From positions 62,001-126,000 of the forward strand of contig NZ_QTUV01000004.1 of NCBI RefSeq assembly GCF_003435815.1: 64,000 nucleotides of DNA. Reading direction: 5' to 3'. Position numbers and translations under genes: made by a program. Shown in pieces: positions 44,967-53,430 of the stretch. Under the pieces are notes generated by a model. It saw only the letters and a program-made list of their open reading frames with translations. It searched no databases and was not told where the DNA came from. Numbering within the stretch: the first letter of the stretch is position 1; each line of letters starts with the position of its first letter. Origin of the DNA: Dorea sp. AM10-31 (GTDB lineage: Bacteria > Bacillota > Clostridia > Lachnospirales > Lachnospiraceae).

Positions 44967-45241
44967 TTATATTTTAGTAAAATTTGAAAAGTTATGCAAT
45001 AGATGAGCGGCAGTGTATATAAGAAAAAGTGCATATATCCATCAGATAATGTGAATGTAATCTTAAAATCTTTCGATGTCTGGTATCGTTCAGAAAAAAT
45101 GAACATAACTATCAATTTCCTGTTCTATCCAATGTTAAAAAAATGACATATGATGTAAGAAATAGGAAAACGGTAGACAAGATTAGAAAAGTGCATGGCA
45201 TAGAACAATCTACAGGAATTATAAAATAAGGAGGTTGTAAG

Positions 45242-46921
45242 ATGGGAGAGAGCTATTGGAACGGAGCGCAGGCGGCACATCGACGTGTTATGATGAAGGC
45301 AGCAGGGTATTCAGATGAGGACATTCGCAAAAAGCCACATATCGGCGTGCCAAATTCTTATATGGCTGGTTCGCCGGGAACAGCACATTTAAGACAGGTG
45401 ACAGAGGCTGTTAAGGAAGGCATCTGGGCAGCGGGCGGAATCCCGGTAGAATTTGGAATCCCGGCAACATGTGGAAATATGGCAAATGGCGCAGATGAGA
45501 TGAAATATGAACAGGTCGGCCGTGACATTGTTGCGATGTCGATAGAGTTTGTATCGAGAGTACATAATTTTGATGCAATCTGTTGTGTCGCATCCTGTGA
45601 CCTGATTATTGCGGGATGTTATCTGGCAGCATGCCGGCTAGATATTCCGGCGATGGTCGTGACAGGTGGTTCGATGCAGGCAGGAAATCATTGTGGACAG
45701 ACGGTTGTAGAAGCAGATCTGGACGCAGCAAGATTTTCCGGCGCATCGGAAGAGGAACTCTTTGACATGGAAGAGTGTGTATGTCCGTCTTTTGGAGCCT
45801 GTCCTTCTATGGGAACTGCGAACACGATGCAGATGCTTGGAGAAGTCCTGAATCTGGTAATGCCGGGTACTTCAACAATTCCGGCATCCGATAATGCGAG
45901 ACTCCGTGCGGCAAGAACAGCAGGAAAATACATGGTTCAGCTTGCAAAATCCGGAAGAACGCCGAAGGATCTCATTACAAAAGAAGTATTGGAAAATGCA
46001 ATCATGTTTGATATGGCAGTTGCCGGATCTACGAATGCGGTACTTCATATTCTGGCATATGCATATGAACTAGGAATTAAAATTACATTGGCAGATTTTG
46101 AAAAATATGCGAAAGAAATTTATTGTATTAACGCGGTTATTCCAAGCGGACCATATACGGTTGTTGATTTTCATTATGCCGGCGGCGTGAAAAATGTAAT
46201 GAAACAATTGGAGAGTAAATTACATACAGAAGCTCCTACAATTTATGGAAATACATGGGGAGAATTGCTGGAAACAGTGAAAGGCGAACCCAATAAAGTG
46301 ATTCACTCGCTGGAAGATCCGGTTGCAAAAGAACCGGGCCTTAAGATTTTACGCGGAAATATTTCCCCGGCAGGAGCAATCGTACGTCCAACGGCTGTAT
46401 ATGAAGAAGTAAAATACATCAAAGGCGCGGCAAAAGTATACGAATGTGACCAGGATGCTTATAAAGCAATTATGAATGGTGAGATCGTTCCGGGAGACAT
46501 TCTGGTCATCCGCTATGAAGGCTGTAAAGGTGCACCGGGTATGAAGGAACTGATGCTCAGTATTGATGCGTTGATCGGGCTTGGGTTGGACAAGAAAGTC
46601 GGACTGATCACAGATGCAAGGTTTTCAGGATTCAATTATGGAGCAATTGTCGGACATGTTTCTCCGGAGGCGTATGACGGAGGTGTGATCGCGTTGATTA
46701 AAAACGGAGACCAAATTGAAATGGATATTGCAGGAGGAACGGTAAATTTACTTGTTTCAGACGAGGAACTTGCCGAAAGAAAGAAATCCTGGGTACGTCC
46801 ACCGTTAAAACAGCAGAAGGGTGTATTGAATATTTATGCACAGAACTGCAGACCGGCCGAAGAGGGCGGAGCTATGCAGCCATGGGCACTGGATGCAGAG
46901 TATGGATATCATCATGAATAG
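45242..46921 (+). CDS. Divergent IlvD/Edd-family dehydratase
   Basis: 559 residues, full length for the family that dehydrates dihydroxyacids and sugar acids. Conserved parts: PGTAHLRQVTEAV, CPSFGACPSMGTANTMQMLG (about 181-200), AGSTNAVLHILAYA, GDILVIRYEGCKGAPGMKEL, and the catalytic-Ser motif TDARFSGFNYGAIVGHVSPE (about 459-478). Two usual Mg ligands are changed: the D-D-G-I-A segment is TCGNMANG, and the carbamylated Lys of the C-D-K motif is Leu (VASCDLIIAG). It is therefore unlikely to be the ordinary dihydroxyacid dehydratase of valine synthesis. Nineteen bases separate it from the next gene. AGGAGG ribosome site. Confidence 0.85.
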   Translation: MGESYWNGAQAAHRRVMMKAAGYSDEDIRKKPHIGVPNSYMAGSPGTAHLRQVTEAVKEGIWAAGGIPVEFGIPATCGNMANGADEMKYEQVGRDIVAMSIEFVSRVHNFDAICCVASCDLIIAGCYLAACRLDIPAMVVTGGSMQAGNHCGQTVVEADLDAARFSGASEEELFDMEECVCPSFGACPSMGTANTMQMLGEVLNLVMPGTSTIPASDNARLRAARTAGKYMVQLAKSGRTPKDLITKEVLENAIMFDMAVAGSTNAVLHILAYAYELGIKITLADFEKYAKEIYCINAVIPSGPYTVVDFHYAGGVKNVMKQLESKLHTEAPTIYGNTWGELLETVKGEPNKVIHSLEDPVAKEPGLKILRGNISPAGAIVRPTAVYEEVKYIKGAAKVYECDQDAYKAIMNGEIVPGDILVIRYEGCKGAPGMKELMLSIDALIGLGLDKKVGLITDARFSGFNYGAIVGHVSPEAYDGGVIALIKNGDQIEMDIAGGTVNLLVSDEELAERKKSWVRPPLKQQKGVLNIYAQNCRPAEEGGAMQPWALDAEYGYHHE

Positions 46922-46939
46922 AGAAAAAGGAGGAAGAGT

Positions 46940-47923
46940 ATGTTATTACTTTCAAGAGAAGATATTAAAAGTGTAGTTACAATGAAAGATATGATCGAGG
47001 CAGACAAAACTGCGTTTAAAATGACAGTTGACGGAACAGTAAAAACGCCTCTGCGTACAGTTATTGACGGCAAATATGATGGAGCATTTTTGTTTATGCC
47101 TGCATATGCGCCGGAATTAGATGCGGCAGCTATGAAGGTAATCGACATTTTCCCACACAATGTGGATAATGGGAAAATGACATCACCGGCACAGGTGATG
47201 TTGATTGACGGAAAAGACGGATACGTGATCGCATTGCTGGATGGAACTTATGTTACACAGCTCAGAACGGGTGCGTCTTCCGGTGCAGCATTTGATCTGC
47301 TTGCAAAAAAAGAGTGCAAAAAAGGAGCAATGATCGGAACCGGAGGCCAGGCAGCGACACAGCTAGAGGCGATGCTTGCAGCAAGAAAGCTGGATGAAGT
47401 AAAAATCTATGATCTCAATGCAGAAAGATGCCAGGCATTTGCCGAACAGATGCAGAAAGAGTTAGCCGATTACGGGGCAAAGATTATAGCAGCAGAAAAT
47501 TCAGATGCATGTATAGAAGATGCAGATCTGATCATTACCGTTACTCCATCGGCAAAGCCGGTATTTGATGGGACAAAAGTCAAAGCCGGAGCAACGATCA
47601 GTTGTGTCGGCACTTATGAGCCACATAAGCATGAAATGGATCCGGCGATCCTTCCAAGAGCGTCTAAAATCATCTGCGATTCTAAAGAGGCGGCGCTTTC
47701 TGAGACCGGAGATTTATTGATTCCGATAAAGGACGGTATCATTTCAGAAAAGGATATACTTGGAAGCCTTGGTGATGAAATAAACGGTACAATAAAAGGA
47801 AGAGAAAATGATGATGAAATCATTGTTTATGAAACAGTTGGCGTAGCGGCACAGGATCTGGTGGCAGCAAAAGTTATTTATGACAAGGCTCTGGAAGCAG
47901 GAAAAGGAATGAACTGGGGTTAA
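46940..47923 (+). CDS. Ornithine cyclodeaminase/mu-crystallin-family protein
   Basis: 327 residues. N-terminal dimerisation part with AMKVIDIFPHNVDN, the substrate-side arginine and threonine in DGTYVTQLRTGASSGAA (about 103-119), and a Rossmann NAD(P) motif GAMIGTGGQAATQLEAMLAA (about 132-151). The family includes ornithine cyclodeaminase, alanine dehydrogenase and several imine (ketimine) reductases. Next to the dehydratase it could reduce an imine formed after dehydration of a hydroxy amino acid; this is inference. A terminator follows. Confidence 0.9.
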   Translation: MLLLSREDIKSVVTMKDMIEADKTAFKMTVDGTVKTPLRTVIDGKYDGAFLFMPAYAPELDAAAMKVIDIFPHNVDNGKMTSPAQVMLIDGKDGYVIALLDGTYVTQLRTGASSGAAFDLLAKKECKKGAMIGTGGQAATQLEAMLAARKLDEVKIYDLNAERCQAFAEQMQKELADYGAKIIAAENSDACIEDADLIITVTPSAKPVFDGTKVKAGATISCVGTYEPHKHEMDPAILPRASKIICDSKEAALSETGDLLIPIKDGIISEKDILGSLGDEINGTIKGRENDDEIIVYETVGVAAQDLVAAKVIYDKALEAGKGMNWG

Positions 47924-47948
47924 GGCAGACATATAACATAGAGATATT

Positions 47949-47996
47949 AAGAGGTACAGCAACAATGAAAAATGGTTGCTGTACCTCTTGACTTTT
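47949..47996 (+). terminator. Terminator of the dehydratase/OCD unit
   Basis: A 15-bp perfect stem (AAGAGGTACAGCAAC at 47949-47963 with GTTGCTGTACCTCTT at 47975-47989) is followed by a moderately T-rich stretch. Confidence 0.8.
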
Positions 47997-48160
47997 AAGA
48001 TTATTCCTGACAGGAACGGGATAAAATATATGAATTATAGACAAAAGAGAAAGTGCTTATTAATAAAAATGATACTATAGGGCAGTGATTTTTCTTGAGA
48101 GAATGAAAGGTTAGTGCTATTATGAAGAGGTTAGAACAATTTCAGAAAGGAAATAGAAAC

Positions 48161-49489
48161 GTGACTTATAAAGAAGCAAGGGTATATCTGGATGCAATGT
48201 CCAGATACGGAAGTGTACTTGGCTTGGATACGATTCGGGGACTGCTTGAGGAACTGGGGAATCCACAGGAGGATTTAAAGTTCATTCATATTGCCGGAAC
48301 AAACGGAAAAGGATCTGTGCTTGCGTATACTTCAACAATATTAAGTAAAGCAGGATACAGGACAGGACGATATGTTTCACCGACAGTGCTCTCCTATCGT
48401 GAGAAGATTCAGGTGGATGGAGAATGGATCTCCGAAAACGAACTTACAGAGTTGACGGAAGAGATAAAAGAAGCGATTGCCGGATTAGAAACAGCAGGTG
48501 CACCGATACCGACGCTGTTTGAAGTTGAGACGGCAATGGCTTTTTTATATTTTAAGAAAAAAAGCTGTGATCTGGTTGTGCTGGAATCCGGACTCGGCGG
48601 AAGACTGGATGCAACGAATATTGTAAAGACAACTGTGTTGGCGGCATTTGCAACAATCAGTATGGATCATATTGGGATTTTGGGAAATACAATCGAAGAA
48701 ATTGCAGCAGATAAATGTGAGATTATTAAATCGGGATGTAAAGTTGTGTCTGCAAAACAGAAGCCGGAAGTGAAAAAGATACTGGAAGAAAAGGCAGAAA
48801 GAACAGGGTGCCCGTTTACGGAGGCAAAACCGGAACTTTTGATAATACAAAAAGAAACATACAAAGGAATGGATGTAGAAACACCGGATTTTGGAAACCT
48901 TCATAGCGGACTTACAGGTGAATATCAAAAAGAAAATCTGGCAACAGCGCTGGAGATAGTTTGTGCGCTTCGAAAAGAAGGATACAAAATACAGGAAGAA
49001 GCTGTGCAAATTGGTGTGGCAGAGACAAAGTGGCCGGGAAGATTTACCAGTCTGCGGGAGAATCCACCTTTGATTGTTGATGGCGCACACAATGAAGATG
49101 CAGCAAAAAAGCTCGCTATATCAATAAGACGATATTTTCCGAATTACAGGATCCACCTGGTCATGGGCGTTTTTAAAGATAAAGAATATAAAAAGATCAC
49201 AGCATTGTTGTGTCCGGACGCAGAGTGTGTATATGCGATTCATCTTCCGAATGAAGAACGCACATTATTGGCAGGAGTGCTTGCGGAAGACGCAGCGAAA
49301 TATTGTGAGAACGTAATTGCATTTGAAAAAGCGGACGCACATAGTGATTTGGAAGAGGCATTGAAGACTGCATATAGAAATGCAAAAAAAGAGACAGAAG
49401 AGAATCAGAAATCCGTTGTGATTGCCTGCGGTTCTCTATCTTATCTGGGAGATGTGATTCAGATTGTGGAAACATGGGATAAAGCATGA
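48161..49489 (+). CDS. folC: Folylpolyglutamate synthase / dihydrofolate synthase
   Basis: 442 residues from GTG 48161, eight bases behind AAAGGAA; ATG 48122 would add 13 residues. It ligates glutamate to dihydropteroate and further glutamates to folates. ATP-binding loop FIHIAGTNGKGSVLAYTSTI, folate-site DLVVLESGLGGRLDATNIV, SMDHIGILG and the C-terminal Mur-ligase region (LIVDGAHNEDAAKKLAISIR) are all present. First gene of the folate operon. Confidence 0.95.
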   Translation: MTYKEARVYLDAMSRYGSVLGLDTIRGLLEELGNPQEDLKFIHIAGTNGKGSVLAYTSTILSKAGYRTGRYVSPTVLSYREKIQVDGEWISENELTELTEEIKEAIAGLETAGAPIPTLFEVETAMAFLYFKKKSCDLVVLESGLGGRLDATNIVKTTVLAAFATISMDHIGILGNTIEEIAADKCEIIKSGCKVVSAKQKPEVKKILEEKAERTGCPFTEAKPELLIIQKETYKGMDVETPDFGNLHSGLTGEYQKENLATALEIVCALRKEGYKIQEEAVQIGVAETKWPGRFTSLRENPPLIVDGAHNEDAAKKLAISIRRYFPNYRIHLVMGVFKDKEYKKITALLCPDAECVYAIHLPNEERTLLAGVLAEDAAKYCENVIAFEKADAHSDLEEALKTAYRNAKKETEENQKSVVIACGSLSYLGDVIQIVETWDKA

Positions 49490-49562
49490 AAGTGATATAT
49501 TTGCAGAAAATAACATTTTTGATAGAATAAAACAGATAGTAGAACTATAGAGGGAGAGAGAC

Positions 49563-50120
49563 ATGATCGATCATGAGAAAATAGAACAGGCAGTCCGTTT
49601 ATTACTGGAAGGTATGGGAGAGGATGTAACAAGGGAAGGCCTTAAAGATACACCGGACAGAATTGCCAGAATGTACGAGGAAATTTATGGCGGAATGGAC
49701 GAAGATGCAGGAGTCCATCTGGCAAAAACATTTACCGTAGACAGCAGCGAGATGGTTATCGAAAAAGACATCACATTTTATTCAACCTGTGAACATCATC
49801 TGCTTCCGTTTTATGGGAAAGCACATATCGCTTATATTCCGGACGGAAAAGTTGTAGGACTTAGCAAACTGGCACGAACAGTAGAAGTGTTTGCAAGAAG
49901 GCTGCAGTTACAGGAACAACTGACCGGACAGATTGCCGATGCGCTGATGCAGTATATGTGTCCGAAAGGCGCAATGGTTATGGTAGAAGCAGAGCATATG
50001 TGTATGACAATGCGCGGCATTAAAAAGCCGGGAAGTCAGACCGTGACAATTGCAAGAAGAGGCGTATTTGAAACTGATCCGACTCTGGAAGAGCGGTTCT
50101 TCCGGATGCTTGGGAAATAG
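49563..50120 (+). CDS. folE: GTP cyclohydrolase I
   Basis: 185 residues; converts GTP to dihydroneopterin triphosphate. [15 protein letters not shown] near 37-51, the zinc-binding cysteine and histidines in [20 protein letters not shown] (about 76-95) and GVFETDP at the end are conserved, and SKLAR with the second zinc cysteine in MCMTMRG is intact. Five bases separate it from the HD-domain gene. Confidence 0.96.
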   Translation: MIDHEKIEQAVRLLLEGMGEDVTREGLKDTPDRIARMYEEIYGGMDEDAGVHLAKTFTVDSSEMVIEKDITFYSTCEHHLLPFYGKAHIAYIPDGKVVGLSKLARTVEVFARRLQLQEQLTGQIADALMQYMCPKGAMVMVEAEHMCMTMRGIKKPGSQTVTIARRGVFETDPTLEERFFRMLGK

Positions 50121-50125
50121 ATGAA

Positions 50126-50662
50126 ATGGTGAAGATGAAGTCAATGGAACATGCAGAGAAAGAACAGAAGATGGAACGACTAAATACAGTACTCAGACAT
50201 CCGTTATATCAGCAGTATTACAAAGAACTGAGAGAAGAAGAAAGAGACAGGATCTTCTGCTGTCATCAGATGGAACATTTGTTAGATGTTGCAAGAATTG
50301 CATATATTTGGAACTTAGAAAACAATCTTGGATATTCGAAGGAATTGCTGTATACGACAGCGATTTTACATGATATCGGAAAAGCATTGCAATACAAAGA
50401 AAAAATTCCGCACGAGATTGCCGGAGCGCAGATTGCAGAGAAAATTCTGGATTCACTGCCAGAGGCAGTCGCCTATACGGAAGAAGAAAAAAAAGAAATT
50501 TTGACAGCCATCCGTGGGCATCGCAGGGAACGAAAAGATATGACAAAGTTGGAAAGACTTTTATACGAAAGTGATAAATGTTCCAGAAATTGCTTTGCCT
50601 GCCCAGCGAAAAAAGAATGTAACTGGAGTGAAGAAAAGAAAAACAGGGAGATACAGATATGA
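50126..50662 (+). CDS. HD-domain hydrolase in the folate operon
   Basis: 178 residues. An HD metal site is visible: CCHQMEHLLDVARIA (His) and TTAILHDIGKALQYK (His-Asp), with HEIAGAQIAEKIL and IRGHRRERKD continuing the superfamily pattern. The C-terminus has a compact cysteine cluster (CSRNCFACPAKKEC, spacing C-x3-C-x2-C-x5-C) that may bind zinc or an iron-sulfur cluster. It overlaps folP by four bases. As a metal phosphohydrolase between folE and folP it is a candidate for removing phosphate from dihydroneopterin monophosphate; this is inference. Confidence 0.85.
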   Translation: MVKMKSMEHAEKEQKMERLNTVLRHPLYQQYYKELREEERDRIFCCHQMEHLLDVARIAYIWNLENNLGYSKELLYTTAILHDIGKALQYKEKIPHEIAGAQIAEKILDSLPEAVAYTEEEKKEILTAIRGHRRERKDMTKLERLLYESDKCSRNCFACPAKKECNWSEEKKNREIQI

Positions 50663-51474
50663 TCATCGGGAAAAAAGAGTTTGATGTTAAAAATGAAACG
50701 TATGTAATGGGAATTTTAAACGTAACGCCGGATTCGTTTTCGGATGGAGGAAAATATAACGGTATGGATAGAGCACTTGCACATGCAAAACAGATGATAG
50801 ACGAAGGTGCTACGATCATTGATGTAGGGGGCGAATCGACAAGACCGGGGCATGTACAGATTACGGAGGATGAAGAGATTGCAAGAGTAACACCGGTTAT
50901 CGAAAGACTGAAACAGGAGTTTGCTGTTCCTGTTTCCATCGACACTTACAAGAGCAGAGTTGCCGAAGCGGCACTTCAGGCGGGTGCTGATCTGGTGAAT
51001 GACATCTGGGGATTAAAATACGACCCGAAGATGGCAGGAGTGATTGCAAAGTATGATGTGGCATGCTGCCTGATGCATAACCGGGAAAAAGCAGAATATA
51101 CAGATTTTCTGACGGATTTCATGACAGATATGGAGGAGTGTGTGACACTTGCAAAAAAAGCAGGTATTTCAGAGGATAAGATTATTCTTGATCCGGGTGT
51201 AGGATTTGGAAAAACTTATGAGATGAATCTGGAAATCATTGATAAAATGGAATGCCTGAACAAGCTCGGCTATCCGGTACTTCTCGGTACGTCGCGCAAA
51301 TCTGTGATCGGACTTACTCTTGATCTTCCGGTAGAAGAAAGAGAAGAAGGAACGCTTGTTACAACTGTATATGGTGTACAGAAGGGTTGTGCGTTTGTGC
51401 GTGTGCATGATGTACAGAAAAATCTTCGCGCAATCCGCATGACGCAGGCAATTATGCGTGAGCATGAAGTGTAA
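50659..51474 (+). CDS. folP: Dihydropteroate synthase
   Basis: 271 residues, TIM-barrel enzyme joining p-aminobenzoate to the pterin; sulfonamide target. Both signatures are present: GILNVTPDSFSDGGKYN (about 18-34) and DVGGESTRPGHVQIT (about 55-69), then DPGVGFGKTYEMNLEII and the C-terminal RVHDVQ. Ribosome site GGAGA. Operon member. Confidence 0.97.
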   Translation: MIIGKKEFDVKNETYVMGILNVTPDSFSDGGKYNGMDRALAHAKQMIDEGATIIDVGGESTRPGHVQITEDEEIARVTPVIERLKQEFAVPVSIDTYKSRVAEAALQAGADLVNDIWGLKYDPKMAGVIAKYDVACCLMHNREKAEYTDFLTDFMTDMEECVTLAKKAGISEDKIILDPGVGFGKTYEMNLEIIDKMECLNKLGYPVLLGTSRKSVIGLTLDLPVEEREEGTLVTTVYGVQKGCAFVRVHDVQKNLRAIRMTQAIMREHEV

Positions 51475-51577
51475 AATATGGAAAACAGGTAACGGATTAG
51501 GACAATAATACTCATGAAGTTTTGCAAACAGGAAAGCAGACTGGCAGAAAGAGTGACAGGTGTGAGGAATAATAATT

Positions 51578-52432
51578 ATGAAATATATAAATAAAAAAAC
51601 AAGTCAGGATTATGACCAGATAAAAATTACAGATCTGGAAGTATTTGCCAATCACGGTGTATTTTCAGAGGAAAACAAACTGGGACAGAAATTTCTTGTG
51701 TCAGCAGTGCTTTATACAGATACAAGAAAAGCCGGGAAGACAGATGATCTGACGGCATCTATCCATTACGGTGAAGTCAGTGCATTTATCACAAAATATA
51801 TGAAAGAACATACCTACCAGTTGCTAGAACGGGTGGCAGAAACCCTTGCGGAAGAGATGCTTAAGAGCATATCGGGACTTTGCAAGATCGATCTGGAGAT
51901 CAAGAAACCATGGGCACCGGTAGGACTTCCGCTGAAAACAGTCAGTGTGAAGATTTCGCGCGAATGGCATACAACATATATCGCACTTGGCTCTAATATT
52001 GGTGACAGTGAAACTTATCTGAATGAAGCAGTCGAAAAAATAGGACAGATTCCTACTTGTACAGTTGAAAAAGTTTCTTCTTATCTTGTAACAGAGCCTT
52101 ACGGAGTGACAGATCAGCCGGATTTTTTAAATGCATGTCTGAAAATGCGGACGCTATTATACCCGGAAGAATTGTTAAAAGAATTAAACCGGATCGAGAA
52201 AGAAGCGGGCAGGGAGCGGATTATACACTGGGGACCGAGAACACTGGATCTGGATATTCTGCTGTATGATGACATCGTACTGGAAGAAGATAATCTCTGT
52301 ATTCCACATGTTGAAATGCACAAAAGAAGCTTTGTGCTGGAACCATTGGCTGAAATTGCACCGTACAAACGCCATCCGGTATATGGAAAAACAGTGCGGG
52401 AAATGTTAGAGGAAATTCAGGCACAGTTATAG
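51578..52432 (+). CDS. folK: Bifunctional dihydroneopterin aldolase / HPPK (FolB-FolK fusion)
   Basis: 284 residues in two domains. Residues 14-125 are FolB: ITDLEVFANHGVFSEENKLG, FLVSAVLYTDT and the typical HTYQLLERVAETLAEEML helix. Residues 130-284 are FolK: TYIALGSNIGDSETYLNEAV, SSYLVTEPYGVTDQPDFLNA and the signature RTLDLDILLYDD. The two steps from dihydroneopterin to its pyrophosphate are thus on one polypeptide. A 103-base gap after folP has no terminator. Confidence 0.95.
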   Translation: MKYINKKTSQDYDQIKITDLEVFANHGVFSEENKLGQKFLVSAVLYTDTRKAGKTDDLTASIHYGEVSAFITKYMKEHTYQLLERVAETLAEEMLKSISGLCKIDLEIKKPWAPVGLPLKTVSVKISREWHTTYIALGSNIGDSETYLNEAVEKIGQIPTCTVEKVSSYLVTEPYGVTDQPDFLNACLKMRTLLYPEELLKELNRIEKEAGRERIIHWGPRTLDLDILLYDDIVLEEDNLCIPHVEMHKRSFVLEPLAEIAPYKRHPVYGKTVREMLEEIQAQL

Positions 52433-52505
52433 TATAATAACCAGGGGGCAATGAGGTAGAGAAACTGCAGACAGTAATATCAAGACAGAAGGAGGAGGCA
52501 GAAGA

Positions 52506-53006
52506 ATGGAACTTTGGGATATTTATGACAAAGACAAAAATCCAACCGGTCGCACGATGAAGAGAAATGACTGGTGCTTGAAAGATGATGAATATCATCT
52601 GACAGTACTTGGAGTAGTTGCAAGATCAGATCACACGTATCTTATCACAAAACGTGTAATGACAAAAGCGTGGGCACCGGGATGGTGGGAAGTATCCGGA
52701 GGCGCAGCACAGGCAGGAGAAACTTCGGAAGAAGCTGTTATACGCGAAGTGAAGGAAGAGACAGGGCTGGATGTAAGGAATGCGGAAGGTGGATATTGTT
52801 TCACATATCACAGAGAGAACCCGGGAGAAGGAGATAATTACTTTGTAGATGTTTATCGCTTTGTTCTGGATATTGATGAGAGTGATATACATTTACAGGA
52901 AGAAGAAACAGCGGGATACCGTTTCGCGACAAAGAAAGAAATTGAAGATCTTGCCGGAGAAGGCATTTTTCTGCATTATGACAGTATCAAAGAAGTTTTT
53001 AGATAG
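52506..53006 (+). CDS. Nudix hydrolase at the end of the folate operon
   Basis: 166 residues. The Nudix box is complete: GGAAQAGETSEEAVIREVKE then ETGL (about residues 62-85, G-x5-E-x7-R-E-V-x-E-E). The N-terminal WDIYDKDKNPTGRTM resembles the IPP-isomerase-like/YfcD branch. It follows folB-folK by 73 bases without a terminator. In Lactococcus a Nudix enzyme in the folate cluster removes pyrophosphate from dihydroneopterin triphosphate, so the same role is possible here; nucleotide clean-up is the alternative. Confidence 0.85.
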   Translation: MELWDIYDKDKNPTGRTMKRNDWCLKDDEYHLTVLGVVARSDHTYLITKRVMTKAWAPGWWEVSGGAAQAGETSEEAVIREVKEETGLDVRNAEGGYCFTYHRENPGEGDNYFVDVYRFVLDIDESDIHLQEEETAGYRFATKKEIEDLAGEGIFLHYDSIKEVFR

Positions 53007-53085
53007 ATTATCTATAAAATTGATAACTCTATAGATATAATAAATGCACAAAAAATTGATAAAAAAATAACTTATTTTGTAATTA

Positions 53086-53114
53086 TTGACTAAAACAAAA
53101 GCATTGTGTATACT
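53086..53114 (+). promoter_or_regulatory. Promoter of the glyA transcript
   Basis: TTGACT (53086-53091) and TATACT (53109-53114), 17-base spacer, 25 bases upstream of the first glycine aptamer. Confidence 0.75.
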
Positions 53115-53139
53115 AAAGGCAGTTGATAAGTCGGCAGAT

Positions 53140-53352
53140 GAATTCGTGAGATACCGTATGGATAAAGAACAGGGGCTAGGCTTTATCCGAAACGGAGCCG
53201 AAGGGGTAGGCAGAAACTCTCAGGTAAAAGGAATGGATTCGGACGACACTCTGGAGAACAATATTTTTAATTGTACCGAAGAAGTAAACTGGTAGTTATA
53301 TGGGGAAAAACGATCAGCAATCTTTCAGGTAAAAGGACAGAGGCAGACAAAA
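53140..53352 (+). ncRNA. Tandem glycine riboswitch
   Basis: Aptamer 1 shows GCCGAAGGGG and ACTCTCAGGTAAAAGGA with its closing stem (GAATTC at 53140-53145 with GGATTC). The characteristic linker GGACGACACTCTGGAGA joins it to aptamer 2, which shows ACCGAAGAAG and ATCTTTCAGGTAAAAGGACAG. These are the paired cores of the gcvT-type glycine riboswitch. It lies directly before glyA, with a terminator-like hairpin between. Confidence 0.92.
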
Positions 53353-53395
53353 GATCTTTAGTAAATGAAGCAAAGGTTTTTTGCCTGTTTTTTAT
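53338..53395 (+). terminator. Riboswitch expression platform / terminator
   Basis: GCAAA (53370-53374) pairs with TTTGC (53380-53384), and the flanking AGGCA (53341-53345) can pair with TGCCT to lengthen the stem; T6 follows. The left arm overlaps the 3' edge of aptamer 2, so glycine binding and termination can compete. Confidence 0.6.
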
Positions 53396-53430
53396 TGGGG
53401 GAAACAGGCGTATCGAAGGAGGACAATAAG

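Noticed and set aside
48000..48160. Tetrahydrofolate riboswitch ahead of the folate operon
   Set aside because: None of the conserved THF-aptamer segments could be found in this gap or before folE.
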